Shown here piece by piece: positions 1-6,549 of a DNA stretch of 18,113 nt. A program made the position numbers and the translations under genes. Location of the stretch: contig SFFY01000047.1 of NCBI GenBank assembly GCA_004556745.1, positions 1 to 18,113 of the forward strand, written 5' to 3'. This DNA is from Bacteroidales bacterium (GTDB lineage Bacteria; Bacteroidota; Bacteroidia; Bacteroidales; Bacteroidaceae). The notes under the pieces are model-generated. The model made no database searches. It saw only the letters and a program-made list of their open reading frames with translations, and had not been told where the DNA came from. The stretch's first letter is position 1; each line of letters begins with the position of its first letter.

Positions 1-145
1 AGGTAGTACGCCAGTGGTAAGGTGTTAAGTGCCTGTCCTGTGGCGTAGTGCCTTCCAGGCACATCGTCCTCGTGTCACCTCTCCGGGCACTTCGTACCCG
101 GTTATCGTCGCTTCGCTCCGTAGTGCCTTCCAGGCACTTAACGCC
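1..145 (-). repeat. REP/BIME-like hairpin element, copy 1 (cut by window edge)
   Basis: Read on the minus strand, this matches the left half of the elements at 3404-3624 and 17469-17700. It has hairpin GTGCCTTCCAGGCAC at 48-62 and again at 123-137, each with GTAG at its 5' foot (45-48 and 120-123, the G shared with the stem). Between them is the longer hairpin CCGGGCACTTCGTACCCGG at 83-101. The outer end TTAACGCC at 138-145 matches the ends of the other copies. The first ~20 bases resemble the start of the second half, so the element probably continues past the window edge. It lies just downstream of nudC. No transposase is nearby. Confidence 0.8.
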
Positions 146-203
146 TAATTCGCCAACGGCTTGTTTGCTAAATATTTATTTTTAGGCAACTAAATTTGCG
201 CCC

Positions 204-938
204 CTACTTTTCCAGCCATCGGTCGATGAGTTTCCTTGCGAGGCTCACCTTGCCCGGTATGGCTGGTAGGTTTTGTCGCGTGAACCAGCCGCCCTTGTTG
301 AGTTCGGAGCGTTGGAGGATGATGTCTTCGTCGTCCGTTTCCGCTTCAAAGCCTATCATCAGGCCGCAGGGAAAGGGCCAGGGCTGCGATGCCACGTAGC
401 GGAGGTTTCTGATGCGCAGCCCCGTTTCTTCCATTACCTCGCGCGCCACGCATTCCTCCAGCGTTTCGCCCGTTTCCACGAAACCCGCCACAAGGCCGTA
501 GTAGTCGCCGCGGAAGTTCTTGCTTTGCACGAGCAATATCTCCTCGCCGCCGCGCCGCGTAACCGCCACAATGATTGCCGCCTGCAAGGCCGGCCACACC
601 TCGCTGCCGCAGCGCGTGCAGCGTTTCGAGATGTCCGTGTGCATCGCCATCGGTGCGCCGCAGCGGCCGCAGTAGCGCGTCGTCTTGTCCCAATAAAGCA
701 GTTCGGCAGCCTTGCCCGCCATCATATATATATTGTTTGGCAGCAGGTCAAACGCCGCCCGCAGTCCCACGCGGTGCAAACCTTTGGCCGGTTCGGCATC
801 TGCCGGCAGCGCAAGGGCGCGGCATGGTTGGCCGTCCAAGTCGGGCAGGCGCAGCGCACCTTCTAATTCATTGTATGTAGGGATTTCGTTTTGCTCCGTG
901 AGCAAAAGGTCGTTTTCGATAAAGAGAAAACAAAGCAT
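204..938 (-). CDS. nudC: NAD(+)/NADH pyrophosphatase (Nudix hydrolase, NudC type)
   Basis: This 244-residue protein should hydrolyse NADH/NAD+ to NMN(H) and AMP, and may remove NAD caps from RNA 5' ends, as known for NudC. A zinc ribbon is formed by C90, C93, C107 and C110. The Nudix box runs from G152 to L174 with G152, E158, R166-E167, E170-E171 and G173 all in place. The NudC-specific SQPWPFP motif follows at 184-190. The N-terminal domain (1-80) is the usual variable one. I chose the ATG at 936-938: the frame stays open upstream to 1013, but those 25 extra codons are made of octamer repeats and look non-coding. The gene follows the phospho-sugar mutase on the same strand, but a terminator lies between, so it probably has its own promoter. 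Function is firmly supported by motifs; the decapping role is family knowledge only. Confidence 0.93.
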   Translation of the reverse strand: MLCFLFIENDLLLTEQNEIPTYNELEGALRLPDLDGQPCRALALPADAEPAKGLHRVGLRAAFDLLPNNIYMMAGKAAELLYWDKTTRYCGRCGAPMAMHTDISKRCTRCGSEVWPALQAAIIVAVTRRGGEEILLVQSKNFRGDYYGLVAGFVETGETLEECVAREVMEETGLRIRNLRYVASQPWPFPCGLMIGFEAETDDEDIILQRSELNKGGWFTRQNLPAIPGKVSLARKLIDRWLEK

Positions 939-948
939 AGTTCGTTTT

Positions 949-1058
949 AGTAGACGAGTGTACAAGTAAACAAGTAAACGAGACAAGTCACTTATTGAAT
1001 TATTGTATTGCAAAACATTCCTGTCTTGTTGACTCGTCTACTCGTTCACTTGTTTACT
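949..1058. repeat. Inverted pair of AGTNNACR octamer arrays
   Basis: Four contiguous octamers on the plus strand at 949-980 (AGTAGACG, AGTGTACA, AGTAAACA, AGTAAACG) are followed by AGACA. Four more lie on the minus strand at 1058-1027 (AGTAAACA, AGTGAACG, AGTAGACG, AGTCAACA), also followed by AGACA. The two arms face each other across about 46 bp. The near arm begins 11 bp upstream of the nudC start codon, so it overlaps the nudC leader or promoter. Each unit has a GTNNAC core that is itself dyad-like. Function is unknown. Confidence 0.8.
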
Positions 1059-1070
1059 AAATATAATTCT

Positions 1071-1112
1071 AAAAAAGCGTCCGGCGCAGCCTTTTGCGGT
1101 GCAGCCGGACGC
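1071..1112 (-). terminator. Rho-independent terminator after the phospho-sugar mutase
   Basis: On the minus strand, a perfect 9-bp stem GCGTCCGGC/GCCGGACGC encloses a partly paired 18-nt loop and is followed directly by six T residues. It starts about 20 nt after the mutase stop codon. It separates the mutase from nudC. Confidence 0.9.
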
Positions 1113-1132
1113 ATATTATTTATGGTTGCTTA

Positions 1133-2875
1133 TTAAATGCCGAGGCTTGCCTTCACGGCTTCCACCTTTTTAAGGGCTTCTTCGCGGGCGGCTTCGTATT
1201 CGCAGGCGCATTTCATGGCACCCTTAACTTCCATGTAGAACTTAATCTTCGGTTCCGTGCCGGAAGGACGAACGCTCACCTTAGTGCCGTCCTCCGTGTA
1301 CCATTGCAGCACGTTCGAGGCTTCGGGCATGTCAAGCGGCGTGGCGTTGCCGTCGGCATCGTATGCCGTGAGCGTGCCGAAGTCCTTGGTGCACACCACC
1401 TTCGAACCGGCAAGTTCCGTGGGGCGGTTGGCGCGGAAGTTCTCCATCATGGCCTTGATTTCATCGGCACCGCTCTTGCCCGGCTTCACCACGTTGATGG
1501 TCTTGTTCACGCTAAGGCCATATTCCTTATAGATGTCCATCAGCACGTCGTAGAGCGTCTTGCCGTTGTCTTTCGCCCAAGCACAGATTTCGGCCAGCAG
1601 TGAGCAGGCGCTCACAGCGTCCTTATCGCGCACGAAGTCCTCGGCAAGGAAGCCGTAGCTCTCTTCGCCGCCGCCGATGTACTGCAGCTTGCCCTCGTCG
1701 AGGCGGATTTGGCGGGCAATCCACTTGAAGCCCGTGTAGCAGTCGTACATCTTGATGTTGTTCTTGTCGGCAATGGCTTTAATGAGCTCCGTAGTCACGA
1801 TAGTCTTGACGATGAACTCGTTGCCCTGCATCTTGCCCTGCGCCTTGCGGTTCATGATGATGTAGTAGAGGAAGATCATGCAGGTTTGGTTGCCGTCGAT
1901 GAGCACCCATTCGCCCTTGTCGTTCTTGCAGGCCATACCCACGCGGTCGGCATCGGGGTCGGAGGCCATCACGATGTCGGCATCGAGTTTCTTGGCCAGG
2001 TCGAGCGCCATAGAGAGCGCCTCGCCGTTTTCGGGGTTCGGGCTGACCACGGTGGGGAAGTTGCCGTCGGGAATCATCTGCTCGGGCACCGTGTTCACGT
2101 TTTCGAAGCCCCAGATTTTGAGCGACTGCGGAATGAGCATCTTGCCCGTGCCGTGGAGCGGCGTGTACACAATCTTCAAATCCTTTTGGCGGGCGATACA
2201 TTCGGGGTCGATAGAAAGCGTATGCACCTTTTCGAGATAGATGTCATCAATCTCTTTGCCGATGATTTCAATCAGTTCGGGCTTGCCCTCGAAACGGATG
2301 TCGGCCACGCTCACCTTGTTCACCTCGTCGATGATACCCTTGTCGTGGGGCGCGAGTACCTGTGCGCCGTCGTCCCAATAGGCCTTGTAGCCGTTGTATT
2401 CCTTCGGGTTGTGGCTGGCCGTGAGGATAATGCCGCTCTGGCAGCCGAGGTGGCGGATGGCAAACGACATTTCAGGCGTGGGGCGCATGTCGTCGAAGAG
2501 GTACACCTTGATGCCGTTGGCAGAGAAGATGTTAGCGGCCGTTTCGGCGAAGAGGCGGCTGTTGTTGCGGCTGTCGTGACCCACTACCACCTTGATTTCG
2601 TCGAGGTCCTTGAAGTTCTTGTTCAGATAGTTCGAAAGACCTTGCGTGGCCGCGCCCATCGTGTAGATGTTCATGCGGTTCGTGCCCGGTCCCATAATGC
2701 CGCGCAGTCCGCCCGTGCCGAATTCGAGGCTGCGATAGAAGGCGTCGATGAGCGGCGTCTTGTCCTCGTTTTCAAGCATGGCTTTCACGCCGGCTTTCGT
2801 TTCTGCATCGTAGAGCGGCGAGTCGAGCCACGACTGCGCCACTTGTTCACACTGTTTGAGCGTTTCGTTTTCCAT
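1133..2875 (-). CDS. Phospho-sugar mutase (phosphoglucomutase/phosphomannomutase, alpha-D-phosphohexomutase family)
   Basis: This 580-residue cytoplasmic enzyme interconverts hexose 1-phosphate and 6-phosphate (glucose and/or mannose), feeding glycogen, cell-wall and nucleotide-sugar synthesis. All four family signatures are visible: the phosphoserine loop TASHNP at 152-157 (S154 catalytic), the Mg-binding DPDADR at 306-311, the sugar-specificity loop GEESYG at 403-408, and the phosphate-binding RPSGTEPK at 536-543. The length suits the long PgcA-like bacterial/eukaryotic PGM2 subgroup rather than the ~460-residue PMM/PGM subgroup. The ATG at 2873-2875 is the only good start, about 50 nt after a TAGTTTTG box. 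The gene is monocistronic, with its own terminator. Glucose versus mannose preference cannot be told from sequence, so I give no symbol. Confidence 0.95.
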   Translation of the reverse strand: MENETLKQCEQVAQSWLDSPLYDAETKAGVKAMLENEDKTPLIDAFYRSLEFGTGGLRGIMGPGTNRMNIYTMGAATQGLSNYLNKNFKDLDEIKVVVGHDSRNNSRLFAETAANIFSANGIKVYLFDDMRPTPEMSFAIRHLGCQSGIILTASHNPKEYNGYKAYWDDGAQVLAPHDKGIIDEVNKVSVADIRFEGKPELIEIIGKEIDDIYLEKVHTLSIDPECIARQKDLKIVYTPLHGTGKMLIPQSLKIWGFENVNTVPEQMIPDGNFPTVVSPNPENGEALSMALDLAKKLDADIVMASDPDADRVGMACKNDKGEWVLIDGNQTCMIFLYYIIMNRKAQGKMQGNEFIVKTIVTTELIKAIADKNNIKMYDCYTGFKWIARQIRLDEGKLQYIGGGEESYGFLAEDFVRDKDAVSACSLLAEICAWAKDNGKTLYDVLMDIYKEYGLSVNKTINVVKPGKSGADEIKAMMENFRANRPTELAGSKVVCTKDFGTLTAYDADGNATPLDMPEASNVLQWYTEDGTKVSVRPSGTEPKIKFYMEVKGAMKCACEYEAAREEALKKVEAVKASLGI

Positions 2876-2927
2876 AGATTTTTATCAAGATATTTTATAA
2901 ATTAGATGAGTGTCATATATGATAATG

Positions 2928-2935
2928 CAAAACTA
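2928..2935 (-). promoter_or_regulatory. Candidate -7 promoter box for the phospho-sugar mutase
   Basis: On the minus strand, TAGTTTTG matches the Bacteroidetes -7 consensus TAnnTTTG. Transcription would start near 2922, leaving a leader of about 45 nt. The -33 region has only a weak TTGC at a spacing slightly shorter than ideal. The 10-bp palindrome TCATATATGA at 2913-2922 lies at the predicted start point. Confidence 0.5.
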
Positions 2936-3058
2936 CGAAAAAACTGCAAAAGCAAGCCAGCGGCGGCAAAGAATTTAGTCTTGAAAGAAAATATGGCAAA
3001 AAATAGGGCAACCTTTTGCGGCAATCTTGCGACCCAAGGGCACCGTTGCGATCAAGCA

Positions 3059-3286
3059 GATATTTTTTCCTTTCCCCGAGCAATTTTTCCCTTTCTGCTT
3101 GATATTTTTTACTATCTGCGCAGATATTTTTTATTACAAACTTTGTAACATGTATTACAAACTTTGTAATATGTGTTACAAACTTTCTAACATGTGTTAC
3201 AAACTTTGTAACAAAAACTTTCTTATAGGATAGGAAAAAATATCTGCCTGAAAATAAAAATTATCTCCGAGCAAATAAAAAATATC
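3059..3286. repeat. 21-bp-phased mirror-symmetric element, copy A
   Basis: Four T-tract boxes of GATATTTTTT type begin at 3059, 3080, 3101 and 3123. The 14-bp palindrome TATCTGCGCAGATA at 3113-3126 follows. Then come four palindromes of GTTACAAACTTTGTAAC type centred at 3141, 3162, 3183 and 3204, separated by ATGT. Next is TTTCTTATAGGATA centred at 3225.5, and finally inverted A-tract boxes ending at 3244, 3265 and 3286. Nearly every spacing is 21 bp, or two helical turns. It lies between the divergent mutase and ATPase genes. Family unknown; see copy B at 17794-18088. Confidence 0.85.
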
Positions 3287-3403
3287 AGGCAGAGAGTTTC
3301 AATTACTTCCTTGAAAATCCCGAGCCCCTGCATTTCGGCATCTCCAATCTTGATTTATTTGCTTGGTATTCAGCATTTATCGGAATGATTGCCTATTGCA
3401 AAG
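3287..3403. other. Intergenic stretch, nothing recognised
   Basis: This lies between the phased element and REP-like copy 2. A frame without a start codon stays open on the plus strand from about 3229 through the REP-like element to a stop near 3471. It has no plausible start and crosses two repeat families, so I do not call a gene. A decayed gene remnant is possible but unsupported. Confidence 0.3.
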
Positions 3404-3624
3404 GTGCCTGGAAGGCACTACGGAACGCAGCGACGGTAACCGGGTACGCAGTGCCCGGTGGGGCGTTGTGAGGACGACGTGCCTGGAAGGCACTACGCCA
3501 TTGGACATCCATCGCCACAGGCGTACTGCCTAAAGGCAGAACTTTCATGCCGTCACTCTATCCGGGCACTGCGTATCCGGTTGCTGTCGCTGCGCTTCGT
3601 ACTGCTTTCCAGGCAGTTAATGCC
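3404..3624 (+). repeat. REP/BIME-like hairpin element, copy 2 (complete)
   Basis: The left half begins with hairpin GTGCCTGGAAGGCAC at 3404-3418, then CCGGGTACGCAGTGCCCGG at 3440-3458, then the first hairpin again at 3479-3493. The right half repeats these in inverted order: a degraded small hairpin near 3527-3539, CCGGGCACTGCGTATCCGG at 3562-3580, and CTGCTTTCCAGGCAG ending at 3616. It closes with TTAATGCC. The left terminus lacks the GGTGTTAA seen at 17469. It sits 158 bp upstream of the ATPase start codon. Confidence 0.85.
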
Positions 3625-3652
3625 TTAATCAAGTTTTTCATTATTCGGCAAT

Positions 3653-3740
3653 GAAACTAATTATACTTCGTAAAAACTGCATCTGAAACTAATTATATTT
3701 CGTAAAAACGCGATTTATTACTAATTATGTTTCGTAAAAC
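3653..3740 (+). repeat. Three direct repeats, exact 32-bp period, in the ATPase promoter
   Basis: Units start at 3653, 3685 and 3717 and share ACTAATTATRYTTCGTAAAA, about 24 bp each, with 7-8 bp spacers. The period of 32 bp is about three helical turns. The third unit overlaps the probable -33 box of the ATPase promoter. This is the layout expected of cooperative operator sites, but no regulator is identified. Confidence 0.85.
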
Positions 3741-3760
3741 AGAGAGAAAACGTAACTTTG
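3730..3760 (+). promoter_or_regulatory. Candidate promoter of the ATPase gene
   Basis: TAACTTTG at 3753-3760 fits the Bacteroidetes -7 consensus TAnnTTTG. TTTC at 3730-3733 lies exactly 19 bp upstream and is embedded in the third 32-bp repeat. The start point would be near 3767, giving a very short leader before the ATG at 3783. Confidence 0.6.
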
Positions 3761-3782
3761 CAAGCAGATAAATAGCGAAACT

Positions 3783-5060
3783 ATGGAACAGACACTGGTA
3801 CAGCAAAACCCGCATTGGAACGGAAAGCAGTATGGCGGCATCGTGGAAAGGACAATCATGCGCAACCTGCGCGAGAAACAGGGCCTGCCGCATATCCAAA
3901 TCCTGACAGGCGTGCGCAGATGCGGCAAGTCGACGGCGTTCAAGCTCCTGATCAACGATTTGCTCAAGGCTGGAGTTTCGCCGAAGGCGATACTCAACGT
4001 GAACCTCGATGCGCCTGCTTTTATCCCGTATTGGGCAGAGCCGGGCAGGTTGCAGCAAATAGTAGACACCGCCGAACGGCTGACGGGAACGAGCGTGGAG
4101 TGGCTGTTCCTCGACGAGATACAGCAAGTAAGGGACTGGGAAGTGTTTGTGAAAGCCGCCTACGATGCCCGCCGCTTTCGGAAAATCTATATCACGGGCT
4201 CAAACTCCAATCTCCTTGCCAACCGTTTCTCTTCGATGCTCGCCGGCAGATATTTCGCCAATGAGATGCGCCCGTTCAGCCTGAAAGAAGTCTTTGCCGC
4301 CTCCGGCGTGGAGACTTTGCTCGAAGGCTATCAAAACACGCCCCTGCTACTGCGCCTGACAGGCAGTTGCATCAAGTACGGCACGTTCCCCGAAATCGTT
4401 TTGGGCAAGATGGGCGAAAGCGTAAAAGCGGAACTCCTGCGCAGCTATTTCGACTCAATCGTTCAGAAAGACTGCATTATATACAACGCCGTGCGCGACC
4501 CGCACCTCTTCTATCGCGCCGTGAATTATCTGCTGCAAAATGCGGGCAATCGCTTTTCGCCGCAACAGCTCGGCAAGGCTATTGGAAGCAATGAGAATAC
4601 CATGAACGCCTATCTCAACTATCTTTGCGACAGTTATATATGCAGCGATATACGCAATTTCTCATATTCGCAAAAAGAAGCGAAACGCTCCGACCACAAA
4701 TGCTATTGCATCGACAATGGTCTGATGCAGGCAAATACGCTGCGCTTCTCGCCCGACAACGGAAGGTTTTTTGAAAACCTTGTGTACAATGAACTCGTTA
4801 ACAATGGCTACGAAAACATTTCGTTCGACAATAGTAAGGGGGAGTGCGACTTTCTTGCTTGGCGCGATGGCGGACTGCATGCTATCCAGGCGTGTTACGA
4901 ATTGACGGAGCAAAACCGCCGCCGCGAGCTGGCCGGTTTGTCTGTGCCGCAAACCGCCCTCGCTTCGCAAACAGTTATAACTTATAACCAGAAGGAAGAT
5001 GCTGACGGCGTGCGCGTCCGTCCGCTTTGGGAGTGGGTGCTTGAAGAGAAGCAGGCATAA
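3783..5060 (+). CDS. AAA+ ATPase with C-terminal DUF4143 domain
   Basis: This is a 425-residue soluble protein. An N-terminal P-loop ATPase core has Walker A TGVRRCGKST at 42-51, Walker B LFLDEIQ at 108-114, the sensor ITGSN at 137-141, and LAGRYF at 153-158 carrying a probable arginine finger. A winged-helix-like segment spans about 255-290. The C-terminal DUF4143 region contains ENLVYNEL at 331-338, ECDF at 354-357 and AIQ at 367-369, a pattern recalling a PD-(D/E)XK nuclease fold. The length is typical of the family, which is often present in many copies in Bacteroidales genomes. The biological role is not established; DNA-linked and defence-like roles have been suggested. The gene is alone on its strand, with 32-bp-period repeats on both flanks and a REP-like element upstream, which suggests a self-contained unit that may move between loci. 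Confidence 0.92.
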   Translation: MEQTLVQQNPHWNGKQYGGIVERTIMRNLREKQGLPHIQILTGVRRCGKSTAFKLLINDLLKAGVSPKAILNVNLDAPAFIPYWAEPGRLQQIVDTAERLTGTSVEWLFLDEIQQVRDWEVFVKAAYDARRFRKIYITGSNSNLLANRFSSMLAGRYFANEMRPFSLKEVFAASGVETLLEGYQNTPLLLRLTGSCIKYGTFPEIVLGKMGESVKAELLRSYFDSIVQKDCIIYNAVRDPHLFYRAVNYLLQNAGNRFSPQQLGKAIGSNENTMNAYLNYLCDSYICSDIRNFSYSQKEAKRSDHKCYCIDNGLMQANTLRFSPDNGRFFENLVYNELVNNGYENISFDNSKGECDFLAWRDGGLHAIQACYELTEQNRRRELAGLSVPQTALASQTVITYNQKEDADGVRVRPLWEWVLEEKQA

Positions 5061-5072
5061 GAGGCCCAGCCG

Positions 5073-5108
5073 TTAGGGGCAGCAAGCACAGCCCGCCGAT
5101 ACCCCTAA
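5073..5108 (+). terminator. Possible terminator hairpin after the ATPase
   Basis: TTAGGGG at 5073-5079 pairs with CCCCTAA at 5102-5108 across a 22-nt loop, starting 12 bp after the stop codon. There is no T tract after it, so it could be a transcript-end stabiliser rather than a terminator. Confidence 0.4.
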
Positions 5109-5118
5109 ATCTTTGCTT

Positions 5119-5190
5119 TCCTATGGAAAATGTGCAAAATCCCACGTTTTTCCTATGAAAAATGTGCGAAATTCCACGTTTTTCATAGGA
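5119..5190. repeat. 32-bp tandem duplication ending in a long hairpin
   Basis: Two units of 32 bp (5119-5150 and 5151-5182) differ at only a few positions. The second unit plus 8 bp folds into a hairpin: TCCTATGAAAAA at 5151-5162 pairs perfectly with TTTTTCATAGGA at 5179-5190. GTG/CAC extends the stem after one T-G wobble, leaving an 8-nt loop. It lies downstream of the ATPase and could help end its transcript. Confidence 0.75.
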
Positions 5191-5272
5191 ATAATGTTTT
5201 TCATGTTGTGCTCGCCTTGCTCTGTCCCTACTCCAAAAATCGGATTTGCTTGTAAGAAAAACGGGGCGTTGC

Positions 5273-5303
5273 TTGCATGTTAGGCGGGCAAATGCTAATT
5301 TTG
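5273..5303 (+). promoter_or_regulatory. Probable nuo operon promoter
   Basis: TTGC at 5273-5276 and TAATTTTG at 5296-5303 are separated by exactly 19 bp, which fits the Bacteroidetes -33/-7 arrangement very well. Transcription would begin near 5310, giving a leader of about 260 nt before nuoA. No equally good promoter is visible closer to nuoA; TAGATTTT near 5488 is a weaker candidate. Confidence 0.6.
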
Positions 5304-5309
5304 CAGTGC

Positions 5310-5569
5310 AAAAGAAAAACGACGTGAAAGGATACGACCTGACAATGCCTCCCACGGGGCAGGAAAATCACGCATATTTATATTTATAGAAAGTGCAGGA
5401 GAGAGAATCGCCACCAGCGGTTTGCTCTCCCTTTTGGCGTTGTTTGGATTTTGCACAATAAAGAATTTTAGACATTATTCTTAAATAGATTTTTCTTTTG
5501 CACCGCTTGTGACCAATAGATTGCGAGCAATAAATATTTTATAAACAACAATATAACACTTAAAGAGCT
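5310..5569 (+). promoter_or_regulatory. Structured nuo leader with terminator-like hairpin
   Basis: A hairpin at 5398-5430 pairs GGAGAG with CTCTCC, then after one mismatch pairs GAATCGC with GCGGTTT (two G-U wobbles) around loop CACCA. It is followed by CTTTT at 5431-5435. The outer GTGCA at 5393-5397 can pair with TGCAC further down near 5452-5456. A possible 21-codon reading frame (GTG 5324, TAG 5387-5389) ends 8 nt before the hairpin. This could be an attenuator, or the 3' end of a ~125-nt small RNA. From 5457 to nuoA the sequence is AT-rich with nothing else recognised. Confidence 0.45.
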
Positions 5570-5920
5570 ATGAACTTTACCCTGTTTGTTACAGCATTGC
5601 TGACAGGTATCGCATTCGTGGCCGTCGTGACGCTTCTGGCAAAACTCATTGCGCCGCGCAGCTTCAATGCGCAGAAGGAAGAGGCTTACGAGTGCGGCGT
5701 GCCCACACGCGGCAAGAGCTGGATGCAGTTCCGCGTGGGTTACTATCTCTTCGCCATTCTCTTCCTGATGTTCGACGTGGAAACGATGTTCCTCTTCCCG
5801 TGGGCCGTCGTGATGCGTACGCTCGGGCCGGCCGGTCTCGTTAGCGTGCTCTTCTTCCTGTTTATCTTAGTTCTGGGCCTCGCTTACGCCTGGAGGAAAG
5901 GAGCTTTGAAATGGCAGTAA
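5570..5920 (+). CDS. nuoA: NADH-quinone oxidoreductase subunit A
   Basis: This 116-residue membrane protein helps anchor the peripheral arm of complex I near the quinone site. Three transmembrane helices are visible at about 4-26, 57-80 and 88-108. The conserved first-loop motif YECG is at 40-43 and the acidic pair FDVE at 68-71 (D69, E71) begins helix 2, as in the family. Length is typical. It is the first gene of the ten-gene nuo operon, and its last codons overlap nuoB by 10 nt, suggesting coupled translation. No Shine-Dalgarno is evident, which is normal for Bacteroidetes. Confidence 0.97.
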   Translation: MNFTLFVTALLTGIAFVAVVTLLAKLIAPRSFNAQKEEAYECGVPTRGKSWMQFRVGYYLFAILFLMFDVETMFLFPWAVVMRTLGPAGLVSVLFFLFILVLGLAYAWRKGALKWQ

Positions 5921-6549
5921 TGAAGAAACCCCACATCAAGTCGATACCCTACGAGGAGTTTAACGACAATGAAACTTTTGAGCAACTGGTTGCCAAACTC
6001 AATGAGAACGGTACGAACGTCATTGTGCGCAGCCTCGACGAACTGATTGACTGGGGGCGCAGCAATTCCCTATGGCCCCTCACGTTTGCCACGAGCTGTT
6101 GCGGCATCGAGTTTATGGCCGTCTGCGCCGCCCGCTACGACATCGCCCGCTTCGGCTTCGAGGTGACGCGCAACAGCCCCCGACAGGCTGACGTGATCCT
6201 TGTGAGCGGCACGATTACCACAAAGATGGCTCCCGTGCTCCGTCGTCTCTACGACCAGATGGCGGACCCGAAATACGTGGTTGCCATCGGCGGCTGCTCT
6301 ATTTCCGGCGGCCCGTTCACGAAGTCGTACCACGTGGTGAACGGCGTGGACCAAATCATTCCCGTAGACGTCTACGTGCCCGGCTGTCCGCCGCGCCCCG
6401 AGGCGTTCCTCTACGGCATGATGCAGTTGCAGCGCATCGTGAAGGTGGAAAACTTCTTCGGTACCACTAACCGCAAGGAGAAAGACCCCTACCGCGCCGC
6501 CGCTGCTGAAAAAGAAGAAGAAATCTTAAATCAACAGGAACAGGCATGA
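5911..6549 (+). CDS. nuoB: NADH-quinone oxidoreductase subunit B (cluster N2)
   Basis: This 212-residue subunit holds the terminal [4Fe-4S] cluster N2, which reduces quinone. The ligands are visible as the tandem cysteines C63-C64 in TSCCGIEFM, C129 in GGCSISGG and C159 in PGCPPRPE. The ATG at 5911 lies inside nuoA; a second ATG at 5920 overlaps the nuoA stop as TAATG and would remove only three residues. Either is plausible. The C-terminal 25 residues are Lys/Glu-rich and extend beyond the conserved core. The end overlaps nuoCD by the classic ATGA. Confidence 0.97.
   Translation: MAVMKKPHIKSIPYEEFNDNETFEQLVAKLNENGTNVIVRSLDELIDWGRSNSLWPLTFATSCCGIEFMAVCAARYDIARFGFEVTRNSPRQADVILVSGTITTKMAPVLRRLYDQMADPKYVVAIGGCSISGGPFTKSYHVVNGVDQIIPVDVYVPGCPPRPEAFLYGMMQLQRIVKVENFFGTTNRKEKDPYRAAAAEKEEEILNQQEQA

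Noticed and set aside
939..1013. Longer NudC with 25 extra N-terminal residues
   Set aside because: The extra codons are made of the AGTNNACR octamer array and the ATG at 936-938 gives a normal-length family member.
1709..2905. 398-codon open frame antisense to the phospho-sugar mutase
   Set aside because: It lies wholly over a gene with all family motifs, is His/Val/Leu-rich as expected from the reverse of a biased coding sequence, and has no recognisable domain.
3133..3212. CRISPR array from the four evenly spaced repeats
   Set aside because: Spacers are only 4 bp and nearly identical, units are palindromes of 17 bp, and no cas gene is nearby. It is a phased dyad array.
3229..3471. Start-less open frame from the phased element into REP-like copy 2
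   Set aside because: There is no start codon near its beginning and it crosses two repeat families. Part of it (about 3296-3400) could be a gene remnant but nothing recognisable supports that.
4975..5355. 126-codon minus-strand frame between the ATPase and nuoA
   Set aside because: It overlaps the ATPase 3' end, the 32-bp tandem repeat and the nuo promoter, and has no domain or credible start context.
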